From Methylobacterium sp. FF17 (GTDB lineage Bacteria; Pseudomonadota; Alphaproteobacteria; Rhizobiales; Beijerinckiaceae): a DNA stretch of 64,000 bases. The stretch spans positions 5,398,501-5,462,500 of the forward strand of contig NZ_CP107532.1 in assembly GCF_025813715.1 (NCBI RefSeq), written 5' to 3'. This document shows positions 53,919 to 63,318 of this stretch, piece by piece. The notes under the pieces were generated by a model. The model had not been told where the DNA came from. It did no database searches and saw nothing but the letters and a program-made list of their open reading frames with translations. Numbering within the stretch: position 1 is the stretch's first letter; each line of letters begins with the position of its first letter. The position numbers and the translations under genes were made by a program.

Positions 53919-54185
53919 CTATCCGGCGATCCTGACCGAAACCGGATCGCCCCTGGAAGAAGTCTCCTCCAACGCCTCGTCCAGCATCTCCTCAAGCCGA
54001 TCCGGATGCTTGCCGGGCAGCGTCGCATCGTAGGGGCGGCGTGCGGTCCCGCCGGACACCGCCTGCAACCGCCGTCGCTCGGTCCCTTGGCGCACGGCGT
54101 CGTGGACGAGGTACGCGAGACCGGCGCTTGGAGAAGGATCGTGCTCCACGGAACCTGACCCCGGTGCGTGGGAGGGGTCGGGCAT
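53919..54185 (-). CDS. Small protein with LDEALEE...DPVSV motif, EcfG-controlled
   Basis: The 88-residue polar product ends with MLDEALEETSSRGDPVSVRI, a motif typical of small stress proteins in Methylobacteriaceae and related groups. A perfect EcfG promoter lies 43 bases upstream, so it belongs to the general stress regulon. The function is unknown. Confidence 0.7.
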   Translation of the reverse strand: MPDPSHAPGSGSVEHDPSPSAGLAYLVHDAVRQGTERRRLQAVSGGTARRPYDATLPGKHPDRLEEMLDEALEETSSRGDPVSVRIAG

Positions 54186-54227
54186 CTTGGCGTCTCCCTA
54201 TCGCGGACGGGCGCTTAGCCGGTTCAA

Positions 54228-54252
54228 AACGACAGGCCGCGTCGGCGGTTCC
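54228..54252 (-). promoter_or_regulatory. EcfG-type promoter (perfect GGAAC-N16-CGTT)
   Basis: On the minus strand GGAAC (54252-54248) and CGTT (54231-54228) are separated by exactly 16 bases. The ATG of the LDEALEE-motif gene lies 43 bases downstream. Confidence 0.8.
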
Positions 54253-54472
54253 GAACTGGACCTGGGGACCTGGCCCTCTCGATGACCTCCTTGCCACATA
54301 CGGCCCCATGAGGCGGCGCGGGAGAACGACGCCCGATCCCGCCTCGGCCAGGGTAGTCGGCCCATCCGGCCTGGGACCTGTCGCATGAAGGTCTCGGCCG
54401 GACCGGCAGCGTACCCTCCCGGCACCTCCACGATGCGGCGAGGGACCAGCGCGCCATGGGCCGAGCAGCCTG

Positions 54473-54721
54473 TCAGGCTCTCATGAGGCGCCGCGTATTG
54501 TCCGCGACAAGCTCCCGGTAGCGCGCCAGCACTTGATCGTGCGAGCCGCCGGCCATCACCGTGTTCACCGCCTCCATCGCCGCCACGACCTTCTCGCCGA
54601 CCATCGACATCATCTCGGACCGTGCGTCGGCTCCGCCCCATGCGATGCGCACCAGCCTCAGCTCCATGACCTTCTGCGCTTCCAGGGCGAGCATGAACGC
54701 GGCGCAGAACGGGTTGAGCAT
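54473..54721 (-). CDS. Small phasin-like hypothetical protein
   Basis: The ATG at 54721 has GGAG six bases upstream. The 82-residue helical product (FMLALEAQKVMELRLVRIAW, VGEKVVAAMEAVNTVMAGGS) resembles short phasin-like proteins that coat polyester granules or act as stress chaperones. The similarity is only in helical pattern. It has no operon partner. Confidence 0.6.
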   Translation of the reverse strand: MLNPFCAAFMLALEAQKVMELRLVRIAWGGADARSEMMSMVGEKVVAAMEAVNTVMAGGSHDQVLARYRELVADNTRRLMRA

Positions 54722-54957
54722 CGAAGTCTCCGGCATGGGTGATGGCACGTACAACGCGGCGGGGACATGGACGGTGCCGACGGAGGTCTACGCAGAAGGA
54801 CGTCGCGGCCCGCGACGCGCCGGCAACTCGAATCGCGGCGGTTCTACGAACCTCACGTTAAGCACGATCCGTCAAAGGTACGCCAAGCCCTCGGGCCGTC
54901 TCCTCCTACGGGCGTTGGACCTCATTGACGAAGCAACGAAACCCGGGAGCGCTTACG

Positions 54958-56496
54958 ATGGCACTGCCGCCGCTCCTCGGCGAGCGCCTCCGTCACGCCC
55001 GAGCCTGGATCGCCCTCGGCGTCCTGACGCCGCTCGGCATGCTCGCGGTCTCCGGGCTGATGCTGCTCGACCTGAGGCAGGACGCCTGGGACAAGGCGGA
55101 GGTCACCTCGAAGAACCTGCTCCAGGTCATCGAGCGCGACATCGCCCGCAACGTCGAGATCCTCGACCTCTCCCTTCAGGGCGCCGTCGAGAACCTGCGC
55201 CTGCCGGACATCGAGGACCTCAAGCCCGAGCTCCGCAGGCTCGTGCTGTTCGACCGCTCCGCCACAGCCCGGGACATCGGCGACATGCTCGTGATCGACG
55301 AGCACGGGAACGCCCTCGTCGATGCCGGCGCCCTCTCACCCCGCCAGGGCAACTACGCCGACCGTGACTACTTCCGCGTCCACGAGGCGCGCGACGGACT
55401 CGGCCTCCACGTCGGCAGGCCCCTCGTCTCGCGCCTCACCGGGGAGCGCATGCTGCCCTTCAGCCGCCGGGTGACCAAGCCCGATGGTTCCTTCGGTGGT
55501 GTGGCGCTGATAACCCTCAAGCTCAGCTACCTCGCCAGGCTCTTCGACCAGATCGGCCTTGGGCGCGACGGGACGATCAACCTCTACCTGCGCGACGGCA
55601 CGCGCATCATGCGCCAGCCTTTCGCCGAGTCCGACATCGGCGCGGACGTCGCCGACGACCCGACCTTCCGACGCTTCCTCGACGCGCCCTCCGGCGCCTT
55701 CGTCGCCGGATCGGCCGGCGAGGACATCGAGCGACATCACGCCTTCACCTCCGTGGGCGACCTTCCGCTCGTGCTCGACGTCGCGCTTGCCACGCGCGAC
55801 ATAGAGGCGGGCTGGCGCACCAGGGCGTCCACCCTCGGCGCCGTCGTGCTCGCACTTTGCGGCGTGACCGTCTTCCTGTCCCTGCTGTTCGGGCGGGAAC
55901 TGCGCCGCCGCGACGCGATGCAGGCCGAGCTCGCACGCTTGTCGTGGACCGATGCCCTCACGGGTCTGGCCAACCGTCGACGGTACGAGGAGGCGTTCCA
56001 GGCCGCCTGGGCCGACGCGGTTCGCAGGGGCGGGCCGCTTTCGCTCCTTGTCGTGGACGCGGACCACTTCAAGCTCTTCAACGACCGTTACGGCCATGCC
56101 GTCGGCGATACGGTGCTGAGGGACCTCGCCCGTTGCCTGTCCGCCAGCGTGAGCGCGCCGACAGGTCTTGCGGCCCGGATCGGCGGCGAGGAGTTCGCCC
56201 TCCTCCTGCCTGGGACGGACACGGACGGGGCGCTGAGGGTCGCGCGCAAGGTCCACGCCGAGGTCTCGACGCTCGGTGTCCCATCGGCCTCCATCCGGCC
56301 GGGTACGGTCACGGTGAGCATCGGCGTCGCGACCGGCCATGCCTCCGCCGGAGGGAATCCGGAGGCGCTATACCGTGCAGCCGACGCCGCGCTCTACGAG
56401 GCGAAGGCGGGCGGCCGCCATCAGACCCGCTGCGCCCAGGCGCCTTTCGGCCCCGGCGGACCGGGGGCCCGCTTGATCCGGGCGTTGAGGGCGTGA
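54958..56496 (+). CDS. Diguanylate cyclase with Cache sensor
   Basis: The ATG at 54958 has GGGAG upstream. The 512-residue protein has two membrane helices (about 18-40 and 285-305) enclosing a periplasmic dCache-type domain (LVIDEHGNALVDAG, DYFRVHEARDGLGLHVGRPL). A cytoplasmic GGDEF domain with the active-site GGEEF at about residue 410 follows. The I-site RxxD before it is not evident, so product inhibition may be weak. It makes cyclic di-GMP in response to a small ligand. It is monocistronic. Confidence 0.93.
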   Translation: MALPPLLGERLRHARAWIALGVLTPLGMLAVSGLMLLDLRQDAWDKAEVTSKNLLQVIERDIARNVEILDLSLQGAVENLRLPDIEDLKPELRRLVLFDRSATARDIGDMLVIDEHGNALVDAGALSPRQGNYADRDYFRVHEARDGLGLHVGRPLVSRLTGERMLPFSRRVTKPDGSFGGVALITLKLSYLARLFDQIGLGRDGTINLYLRDGTRIMRQPFAESDIGADVADDPTFRRFLDAPSGAFVAGSAGEDIERHHAFTSVGDLPLVLDVALATRDIEAGWRTRASTLGAVVLALCGVTVFLSLLFGRELRRRDAMQAELARLSWTDALTGLANRRRYEEAFQAAWADAVRRGGPLSLLVVDADHFKLFNDRYGHAVGDTVLRDLARCLSASVSAPTGLAARIGGEEFALLLPGTDTDGALRVARKVHAEVSTLGVPSASIRPGTVTVSIGVATGHASAGGNPEALYRAADAALYEAKAGGRHQTRCAQAPFGPGGPGARLIRALRA

Positions 56497-56532
56497 CGCG
56501 TGGCCGTGGGGGACGCCGTTCCACCGCGGACA

Positions 56533-56766
56533 TCAGGCCTCGCCGTCCACGTCGCGGTACGTGGCCTTCAGAGCCGCAACCCGGGCCCGTGCTTCCATTG
56601 CCCTGACGCGATGATGCCTGGCGAGGCTCTGGATGCCCCCGGCGATCTCGTGACCGCCATCCTCGCGGCATGTATGGGCGATCTCCGCGCACTCGCGGGC
56701 GACGCCCTCTTCGATGACGATGGCTCGGAGCAGTTCCTCGATGAGGCTGCGGACCGCGTCGCGCAT
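56533..56766 (-). CDS. Small helical hypothetical protein, 77 residues
   Basis: A strong RBS (GGGAGGG) lies about six bases before the ATG at 56766. The product is helical and charged (RDAVRSLIEELLRAIVIEEG, GGIQSLARHHRVRAMEARAR). No family is recognised. It is convergent with the diguanylate cyclase gene. Confidence 0.6.
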   Translation of the reverse strand: MRDAVRSLIEELLRAIVIEEGVARECAEIAHTCREDGGHEIAGGIQSLARHHRVRAMEARARVAALKATYRDVDGEA

Positions 56767-57291
56767 CCGTGCCCTCCCTTGCACGCGCCACTCGCCCGAT
56801 ACGGGTGGATGCGCCGAATCTATGCCGGGCGCGTGCGAAACCCAACCAGGTCTCATCGAGGACCGAGCCTTGATGAAACCGAACCAACGTCCCGTGATAG
56901 CAACGCTTCATTATGGTTCGATGAGCTCGAACAAGCCCCCGCGATTACGGACGTGGTACTCCCGTGAGGCGAGCCCAGCGAGCAGTGCAAACGTCACGGC
57001 CTTCGCGTTCGGTGGCCCTGATGCCGAGCCAGGTAGGCATCGACCCCGCGCCCGACCTCGACGATGCCGCCAGGCGGCTGACACGTCGCATGTGAGAGGA
57101 GCGAGCGCATCGCTTTGTCGAGCGGGTCCTTACCGACGGTATCGCCAAGCGTCGAGTAACCGTTCCGCGTCGTGCCGCCCCAGCGGCACGGCATTCGACG
57201 GTGTTCGCCGGGACGAGGGTCCAAAGCGCCCCGTTCCGCGTTGGGAGGCCGTGCGCCGCGTACCGTCGGCCTCGCGTCGAGGAGTTTTCCC
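56767..57291. other. Intergenic region before the AI-2E-family gene
   Basis: About 525 bases. A minus-strand frame (56994-57311) is open and partly protein-like near RSLLSHATCQPPGGIVEVGR, but it has no clear start or family. I do not call a gene. Confidence 0.35.
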
Positions 57292-59247
57292 ATGCCGGCT
57301 GACGAAGCCACCGCCCCGCGCCCACCCGCACAGGTGCCGCCGCCGCTCGTGCCGGGCTTGCGCGGCCTCCTGACCCTTGCGGTCGGCGTCGTGCTGATCG
57401 CCGCCCTCTACTTCGGACGCGAGGTCTTCATCCCGCTAGTCCTGGCGGTTCTCCTCAGCTTTGTCCTGGCGCCCGTGGTCAACCTGTTGCGCCGGATCAA
57501 GCTGGGACGCGTCCCGTCCGTGATCGTCGCCGTCCTGCTGGCCCTGGCGGTCATCGGCGGCATCGGTGCTCTCATCGGCACGCAGGTCGCCGGGCTCGCC
57601 GGCAACCTGCCGCAGTACCAGGCCACCGTGCAGAAGAAGTTCGCCGGGCTGCAGGAAGGCTGGCTGGGCCAAGCCAATCGGGTCATCGCGAAGTTCAACC
57701 ATCAGGTTCACGATGCCACCCAGAAGGCCGATGCCGCCGGCACCGCCGCGGCGACCGGTCCGGCCGGCGACACGCCGAAGGCGCAGCTCGTCCGGGTGCA
57801 GGAGCCCGAGATCTCACCGTTGGCTCTGGCGGAGAAGGTGCTCGGCCCGATCTTCGAGCCGCTGACCACCGTGGGCATCGTCCTGGTCGTGGTGGTCTTC
57901 CTGCTCCTGCAGCGCGAGGACCTGCGCAACCGCATGATCCGCCTGTTCGGGTCGGGCGACCTCCACCGCACCACGGTGGCCATGGACGATGCCGCGGCCC
58001 GCCTCGGCACCTACTTCCTGGCCCAACTCGGCATGAACGCCACCTTCGGCGTCATCATCGGCGTGGGCCTCTGGTTCATCGGAGTGCCCAATCCCCTATT
58101 ATGGGGCGTGTTCTCGGCGCTCATGCGCTTCGTGCCCTACATCGGTGCCTTCATCTCCGGGATCCTCCCGGTCGCCCTGGCAGCCGCCGTCGACCCGGGC
58201 TGGTCGATGGTCATCGCCACCGCCGCCCTGTTCCTGATTGCCGAGCCCATCTTCGGTCAGGTCATCGAGCCCCTGCTCTACGGGCACTCGACCGGGCTCT
58301 CCCCCTTCGCGGTGATCGTCTCCACCCTGTTCTGGGGATTCCTCTGGGGGCCCATCGGCCTGATCCTGGCCACCCCCTTCACCGTCTGCCTCGTGGTGCT
58401 CGGACGCCACGTCGACAGCCTGGAGTTCCTCGACATCATGCTGGGCGACCGGCCGCCCCTGACGCCCATCGAGAACTTCTACCAACGGATGCTGGCCGGG
58501 GACCCTGACGAGGTGCGAGACCTTGCCGAGGCGATGCTAAAGGAGCGCTCGCTCTCCTCCTACTACGACGAGGTCGCTCTGAAGGGGCTTCAACTCGCGG
58601 CCAACGACTTCGGGCGCGGGGTCGTCACGCCCGCGCAGCTGGAGAACATCCGGGCGTCCTCCCGTTCCCTCGTCGAGGACTTCGAGGACCATTCCGACGT
58701 CGAGCCGAAGGGCGAGGACAAGGCCGTCAACCCGAACGAAACTCCGACCCTGGCTGAACGGACCCATCCCAAGAACGAGGCCGTGCCCGGCCAGGCGCCG
58801 CCTCGCGAGGCGCTCCCCGAGGCGTGGCGCGGCGATGCGCCGGTGCTGTGCATCGCCGGACGCGGCCCCCTAGACGAGGCATCCTCGGCCATGCTGGCGC
58901 AGTTGCTGCGCAAGCATGGGCTCGGGGCCAAGGTCGCCGGTCACGAGGCGGTTTCGCGCGACCGCATCCGCGACCTCGACCTCACCGGCGTGGCGATGGT
59001 GTGCATCTCCTACCTCGACATCTCCGGCAACCCGGCGCACCTGCGCTACCTGCTGGAGCGCCTGAAGCGGCGCGCGCCGGGCATGCCGGTGCTGGTCGGG
59101 CTCTGGCCTGTCGGCGAGAAGGTTCTCACCGACGCCGCCATCGGTCGACAGCTCGGTGCGGACGTCTACGTGTCCTCGCTGCGGGACGCCGTCGCGGCCT
59201 GCCTGAAGGCGGCCGGGGGCGAAACGGGAAGTGCCCTCGCCGCTTGA
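57292..59247 (+). CDS. AI-2E-family permease fused to a C-terminal Rossmann-like domain
   Basis: GAGGAG precedes the ATG at 57292. Residues about 25-400 form the AI-2E/PerM-type permease, with eight or so helices and the segments RFVPYIGAFISGILPVAL and EPIFGQVIEPLLYGHSTGLS. After a charged linker (about 460-520), a second soluble domain follows (VLCIAGRGPLDEASSAMLAQ, VAMVCISYLDISGN, MPVLVGLWPVGEK). This resembles the cobalamin-binding-like Rossmann fold. The fusion makes the protein 651 residues, nearly twice the usual size. Cargo is unknown; AI-2 is only one possibility for this family. Confidence 0.88.
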   Translation: MPADEATAPRPPAQVPPPLVPGLRGLLTLAVGVVLIAALYFGREVFIPLVLAVLLSFVLAPVVNLLRRIKLGRVPSVIVAVLLALAVIGGIGALIGTQVAGLAGNLPQYQATVQKKFAGLQEGWLGQANRVIAKFNHQVHDATQKADAAGTAAATGPAGDTPKAQLVRVQEPEISPLALAEKVLGPIFEPLTTVGIVLVVVVFLLLQREDLRNRMIRLFGSGDLHRTTVAMDDAAARLGTYFLAQLGMNATFGVIIGVGLWFIGVPNPLLWGVFSALMRFVPYIGAFISGILPVALAAAVDPGWSMVIATAALFLIAEPIFGQVIEPLLYGHSTGLSPFAVIVSTLFWGFLWGPIGLILATPFTVCLVVLGRHVDSLEFLDIMLGDRPPLTPIENFYQRMLAGDPDEVRDLAEAMLKERSLSSYYDEVALKGLQLAANDFGRGVVTPAQLENIRASSRSLVEDFEDHSDVEPKGEDKAVNPNETPTLAERTHPKNEAVPGQAPPREALPEAWRGDAPVLCIAGRGPLDEASSAMLAQLLRKHGLGAKVAGHEAVSRDRIRDLDLTGVAMVCISYLDISGNPAHLRYLLERLKRRAPGMPVLVGLWPVGEKVLTDAAIGRQLGADVYVSSLRDAVAACLKAAGGETGSALAA

Positions 59248-59260
59248 ACCCTCGCACCGA

Positions 59261-59281
59261 CCGAGCGACTTGATCGCTCGG
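59261..59281 (+). terminator. Probable terminator after the AI-2E-family gene
   Basis: CCGAGCGA pairs with TCGCTCGG around CTTGA, starting 14 bases after the stop. No long T-run follows. Confidence 0.55.
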
Positions 59282-59739
59282 GCTCATCCGCGGCGTTGGA
59301 GGGAGGCGGGCCCGCGAAGTCGCCGGACGTCCGCGCGCATCTCGGCGAGTGGCGGTAGCAGGAGGACCCATCGCAGGTCGGCCCGCCCGTGGGTCAACCG
59401 CAGTCGTTTGCCATCCGGTGGCCGGTGACGGTCGCCCCTTAACGCTCGGCGCAGATCCGGTGGCCAAGGCATGCGTTGCCTAAGGCTGCATCTGCGGGAG
59501 CCGACCGTTTCCCAGCTGGGAGGGATTCGGAAGCCCCGGGTGGTGGATGACCTGAGGCGATGGTCTCGCGACGGGTGTCGCCGGATGGTTCTCGGCACGA
59601 AAGGTCGGAACCAGTCGGGAGGCCTCGACAATCCCGCAGATTCTGTCCCAATGCATGGTAGGCGGGATGCGAACGCGCACGGGACCTTCGCCGCTGGCCG
59701 CCAGATCTCCGACCATCGCCGTTCGCGGATCGAACACCA
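59282..59739. other. Intergenic region before the second hybrid kinase
   Basis: About 460 bases without a supported gene. A GGAAC near 59609 lacks a CGTT partner. Confidence 0.35.
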
Positions 59740-61968
59740 ATGACACGTTACCTCGTTGCCCGCGCCAACCTGATGGTCTTCGGCGTGCTGGTCGTCATCC
59801 TGTGCCTCGTCGGCGCAATGGCCTGGGAGCGCCTGAACGCCTCCCGCGAGGCCCGGGAGTGGTCGATGCACAGCTACCGGGTGCTGACAACGACCAAGGA
59901 CCTTTCCATCGCGTTGCGCGACGCCGAGCGGGGCCAGCGCGGCTACCTCCTGACCGGCAACCCCGACTACCTCAGCCCCTACAACGCCGCACGCGACCGC
60001 ATCGGCGTGCTCCAGGGCGAGCTGCAGAAGCTCACGTCCGACAACATGGCACAGCAGGAGCGCCTGCGCGTCCTCGCGCCGGTGGCCCAGCACAAGCTGG
60101 AGGAACTCGCCCAGACCGTGCAGGCGCGCCGCGACGGCGGCCTGGAATCGGCGCTGCGCATCGTGGCCACGGATGCAGGCCGCAATCATATGAAGGATGC
60201 CGAGGCCATCCTCGACGTCATGCTCGTCGACGAGCAGCGGCTGCTGGACGAGCGCCTCGCCCAGAACGATGCCCGCGCAGCCTGGGTACGCTGGCTGGTC
60301 ATCGGCGGCTCCGTGCTCGCCGTCCTGACGCTGCTTTGGGCGGCCCGGCTCCTGAACCAGGCGTGGTCGCACTCCCACCGGACGGAGGCGGAGCAGCGGG
60401 ACCTGGCGTTGCGCCTGCGGACCACCCTGGACAGCCTCAGCCAGGGCGTGGCGGTGTTCGGGCCCGACCGCAGGCTCGTGAGCTGGAACGAGTGCTTCCA
60501 GGTGCTGCTCGACTTGCCGAAGGCCATGCTTCGGCCGGGCACCGCCTACGGTGCCTTCGCCGAGCACACGGCCGAGCCGGGACGCGCGGCGCTGGAGAGC
60601 GAGGACCAGGTCCGGCACGGAAGCCAAAACCCCCGGGAGGCCACCACCTACGAGCGCGAGCGCGCCGATGGACACCACCTGGAGATCCGTCGGACACCGA
60701 TGCCGGACGGCGGCTTGGTCCTGACCATCTCCGACATGACCAAGCGTGCCCAGGCCGAGGGCGTGCTGCGCGAGGCGCAGAAGATGCAGGCCATCGGCCA
60801 GTTGACCGGCGGCATCGCGCACGACTTCAACAACCTGCTCCAGGTCATCCTGGGAAACCTGGAGATCGTACGCTCCAAGCTCAGCGACGACCCCAAGCTG
60901 CAGGACCGGATCCAGCGCGCAGCCTGGGCGGCCCAGCGCGGCGCGACCCTGACGGGCCAGCTCCTCGCCTTCGCCCGCAAGCAGCCGCTGGCGCCGGCCG
61001 CCATCGATTTGGCCGCGACCATGCCGGACCTCGTGCCCCTGCTCCGGCGCACGCTGGGCGAGCACATCGAGGTGCGCTACGTCGAGACCGCCGGGCTGTG
61101 GCCGGCGATGGCCGACCCGGCGCAGCTTGAGAGCGCCGTCCTGAACCTGGCCCTGAACGCGCGTGACGCGATGCCGGGCGGCGGGCGCCTCACCATCGAG
61201 CTCGGCAACAAGGTGCTCGACCAGGAGTACGCCCGCCACCATGCCGAGGTCGTGCCCGGGGACTACGCGATGGTCGCGGTGTCCGACACCGGGCACGGCA
61301 TGGCCCCGGAGGTCGTGGCCCGCGTGTTCGAGCCGTTCTTCACGACCAAGCCCGACGGAAAGGGCACCGGCCTCGGGCTCGCCATGGTGTTCGGCTTCGT
61401 CAAGCAGTCGGGCGGGCACGTGAAGGTCTACTCGGAACCCGGCGAGGGCACGACGGTGAAGCTCTACCTGCCGCGGGCCGTCGGGAATGCGGCGGCTGCC
61501 CGCCAGCGCACCGGCGCGCCCGTGGAACTGCCGCGCGGCTCCGTCACCGTGCTGGTGGTGGAGGACGAGGCGGCGGTGCGCGAGATCGCGTGCGCGATCC
61601 TCGCCGACCTCGGCTACCGGGTGCTGGAGGCCGCCGACGGCGAGGAGGCGCTGCGCGTCCTCGGCCCGGACGCATCCGCCATCGACCTGCTGCTGACCGA
61701 CGTGGTCCTGCCCGGCAAGGTGCGAGGCCGCGAGCTTTCGGAGCGCGTCCTCGCGCTGCGGCCGGACGTGCGGGTGCTCTTCATGTCCGGCTACACCGAG
61801 AACAGCATCGTGCATCACGGCCGGCTCGACGACGGGGTGCATCTCCTCGGCAAGCCGTTCAAGCGCGAGCAACTCGCCCTCAAGGTCGCCGAGGTGCTCG
61901 GAACGCTCAGGGGCGACGCGGACGGGTCCGGCAAGGTGGTGGAGCTCAGGCCGCGACGCGACGTGTGA
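59740..61968 (+). CDS. Hybrid histidine kinase: CHASE3, PAS, HisKA, HATPase, receiver
   Basis: The 742-residue protein has a first membrane helix (about 10-28), a CHASE3 domain with IALRDAERGQRGYLLTGNPD, and a second helix (about 187-207). A PAS fold (about 225-335) follows. The HisKA box has H361 in GQLTGGIAHDFNNLLQVILG, and the ATPase domain has LNLALNARDAMPGGG, DTGHGMAPEV and GTGLGLAMVFGF. The C-terminal receiver has D654 in LLLTDVVLPGKV. This HisKA subtype (GGIAHDFNN) is the NtrB-like hybrid type common in alphaproteobacteria. The receiver gene downstream at 62554 may be its partner. Confidence 0.93.
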   Translation: MTRYLVARANLMVFGVLVVILCLVGAMAWERLNASREAREWSMHSYRVLTTTKDLSIALRDAERGQRGYLLTGNPDYLSPYNAARDRIGVLQGELQKLTSDNMAQQERLRVLAPVAQHKLEELAQTVQARRDGGLESALRIVATDAGRNHMKDAEAILDVMLVDEQRLLDERLAQNDARAAWVRWLVIGGSVLAVLTLLWAARLLNQAWSHSHRTEAEQRDLALRLRTTLDSLSQGVAVFGPDRRLVSWNECFQVLLDLPKAMLRPGTAYGAFAEHTAEPGRAALESEDQVRHGSQNPREATTYERERADGHHLEIRRTPMPDGGLVLTISDMTKRAQAEGVLREAQKMQAIGQLTGGIAHDFNNLLQVILGNLEIVRSKLSDDPKLQDRIQRAAWAAQRGATLTGQLLAFARKQPLAPAAIDLAATMPDLVPLLRRTLGEHIEVRYVETAGLWPAMADPAQLESAVLNLALNARDAMPGGGRLTIELGNKVLDQEYARHHAEVVPGDYAMVAVSDTGHGMAPEVVARVFEPFFTTKPDGKGTGLGLAMVFGFVKQSGGHVKVYSEPGEGTTVKLYLPRAVGNAAAARQRTGAPVELPRGSVTVLVVEDEAAVREIACAILADLGYRVLEAADGEEALRVLGPDASAIDLLLTDVVLPGKVRGRELSERVLALRPDVRVLFMSGYTENSIVHHGRLDDGVHLLGKPFKREQLALKVAEVLGTLRGDADGSGKVVELRPRRDV

Positions 61969-62520
61969 GCGCCGCTAAGGGACATCCGGTCGACCTTCAC
62001 CCTGGATGGGCCCCTCGATGGGCCCGGTCCGGACGGGCGGAATTTGACTGGCGCCTTCGGCGTCGCGGAAGCGGACACACCGCCGGTCTTCGCTATCCGG
62101 ATGCGCAAGGGACTCGTGAGGTTGCGCTTCGACGGTGATCCCGTGGCATAGGCTTTCCCTCCCTGGCCCGGGCGGACCAGGCATCCGTGGATTGCGCATA
62201 CGTGATCGCGATGGGCGCCAACGTTGGGGGCACGCGTTGCGTCCGCGTTGACGATGACGCCGGGAGCCTGCCACCCAAGCCGCTGGCGGCCATGCCCCGC
62301 CCTTGCCTAGGCTTGCGCCTGATCCCGGATCCGGCTCGTCGGATCGACGGAAGGCCGAGTCGGCCTGCAGCTGGCAAAGGTGTCACCGCGCCGCGCCTCG
62401 TCCGGCCGCTGCACGGAGGGAAGCACCATGAGAGTGGCGCGTGCGCAGCGGCTCAGCCGGACGCTGATGCCTAGGCACGCAGACGTCTCGCTTGCTGGGG
62501 CATGGATTTCTTAACCTGAG
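61969..62520. other. Intergenic region, no gene seen
   Basis: About 550 bases between the hybrid kinase and the receiver gene without a supported coding sequence. Confidence 0.35.
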
Positions 62521-62545
62521 TGAACCTCACGTGCTCGTGATCGTT
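62521..62545 (+). promoter_or_regulatory. Possible EcfG-type promoter (TGAAC-N16-CGTT)
   Basis: TGAAC (62521-62525) and CGTT (62542-62545) are 16 bases apart, one mismatch from the consensus. The -10 element ends eight bases before the ATG of the receiver gene, so the transcript would have almost no leader. Confidence 0.4.
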
Positions 62546-62553
62546 CTCGTTCC

Positions 62554-62937
62554 ATGTCCGGTCCTCAGCAATCCTCCCCCTCCCTGGTCCTGGTCGTCGA
62601 GGACGAAGGGCTCGTTCGCCTCATGGCCGTAGACATGCTGGAAGATGCCGGGTTCACCGTCATCGAGGCATCGAGCGCCGATGAAGCCTGGACGGTTCTT
62701 CAAAGCCGGAGCGACGATGTCGGGGTGCTTTTTACTGACATCGAGATGCCGGGGTCCATGAACGGCTTTGCATTGGCGTCGCGGGTGGCCGAGTGTTGGC
62801 CCCACATTCGATTGGTGCTGACGTCCGGACGATGTCGTCCCATTGCGTGCGAGGTGCCCGACCACGGCAGGTTCGTGCCCAAACCCTATCTGGCGGACCA
62901 GCTGCTCAAGGCTTTCGATCAGGCCAGGCCGATCTGA
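62554..62937 (+). CDS. Stand-alone receiver-domain response regulator
   Basis: The 127-residue protein is a single CheY-like receiver with acidic pocket VVEDEG, the phosphorylation site D62 (VLFTDIEMPGS), S/T in VLTSGR and K in FVPKPYLADQ. There is no output domain, so it acts as a phosphorelay shuttle or allosteric partner. The nearest kinase is the hybrid kinase ending at 61968. Confidence 0.9.
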   Translation: MSGPQQSSPSLVLVVEDEGLVRLMAVDMLEDAGFTVIEASSADEAWTVLQSRSDDVGVLFTDIEMPGSMNGFALASRVAECWPHIRLVLTSGRCRPIACEVPDHGRFVPKPYLADQLLKAFDQARPI

Positions 62938-63318
62938 GCATCGGTCTACGTCACCCGACCGCAGGGGCCATCCTGTGCCCAGGGATGGGGGGCGGCAGAT
63001 CCGGACGTGAAGGTTCCTGGTCCGGCGGTCGTGGGGAGTTGCCGGAAGCCTTTTCGGGGTCGCTCGACATGTGAGGCAACCCTTCAGGCGGCCGTATTCC
63101 GGACGCAGGGATGAGGCCTGGGGCGCCGCCGTTATGACGGGAAGGCCGTCGACGAACGGCAGGACACGAGGACCCGATGGTGTTGGATACCCCAGCGCTG
63201 CCACCGCAGCTCGGCAAGGGATGGCGGGCCTCGTCGATAGCGGTGACGGGACGGCACGAATTCCGTCGGGGCGCATCGGCGAACGGCGCGGCACGGTGGC
63301 GACGGGGCATGGGCTCGC
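62938..63318. other. Convergent intergenic region, no gene seen
   Basis: About 380 bases between the receiver gene and the hydrolase gene; no coding sequence or terminator is clear. Confidence 0.35.

Noticed and set aside
56994..57311. Possible small minus-strand gene before the AI-2E-family gene
   Set aside because: Part of it looks protein-like, but no start, RBS or family supports it.
59284..61872. Long minus-strand open frame across the second hybrid kinase
   Set aside because: Antisense to a protein with unmistakable HisKA and receiver motifs; a shadow frame.
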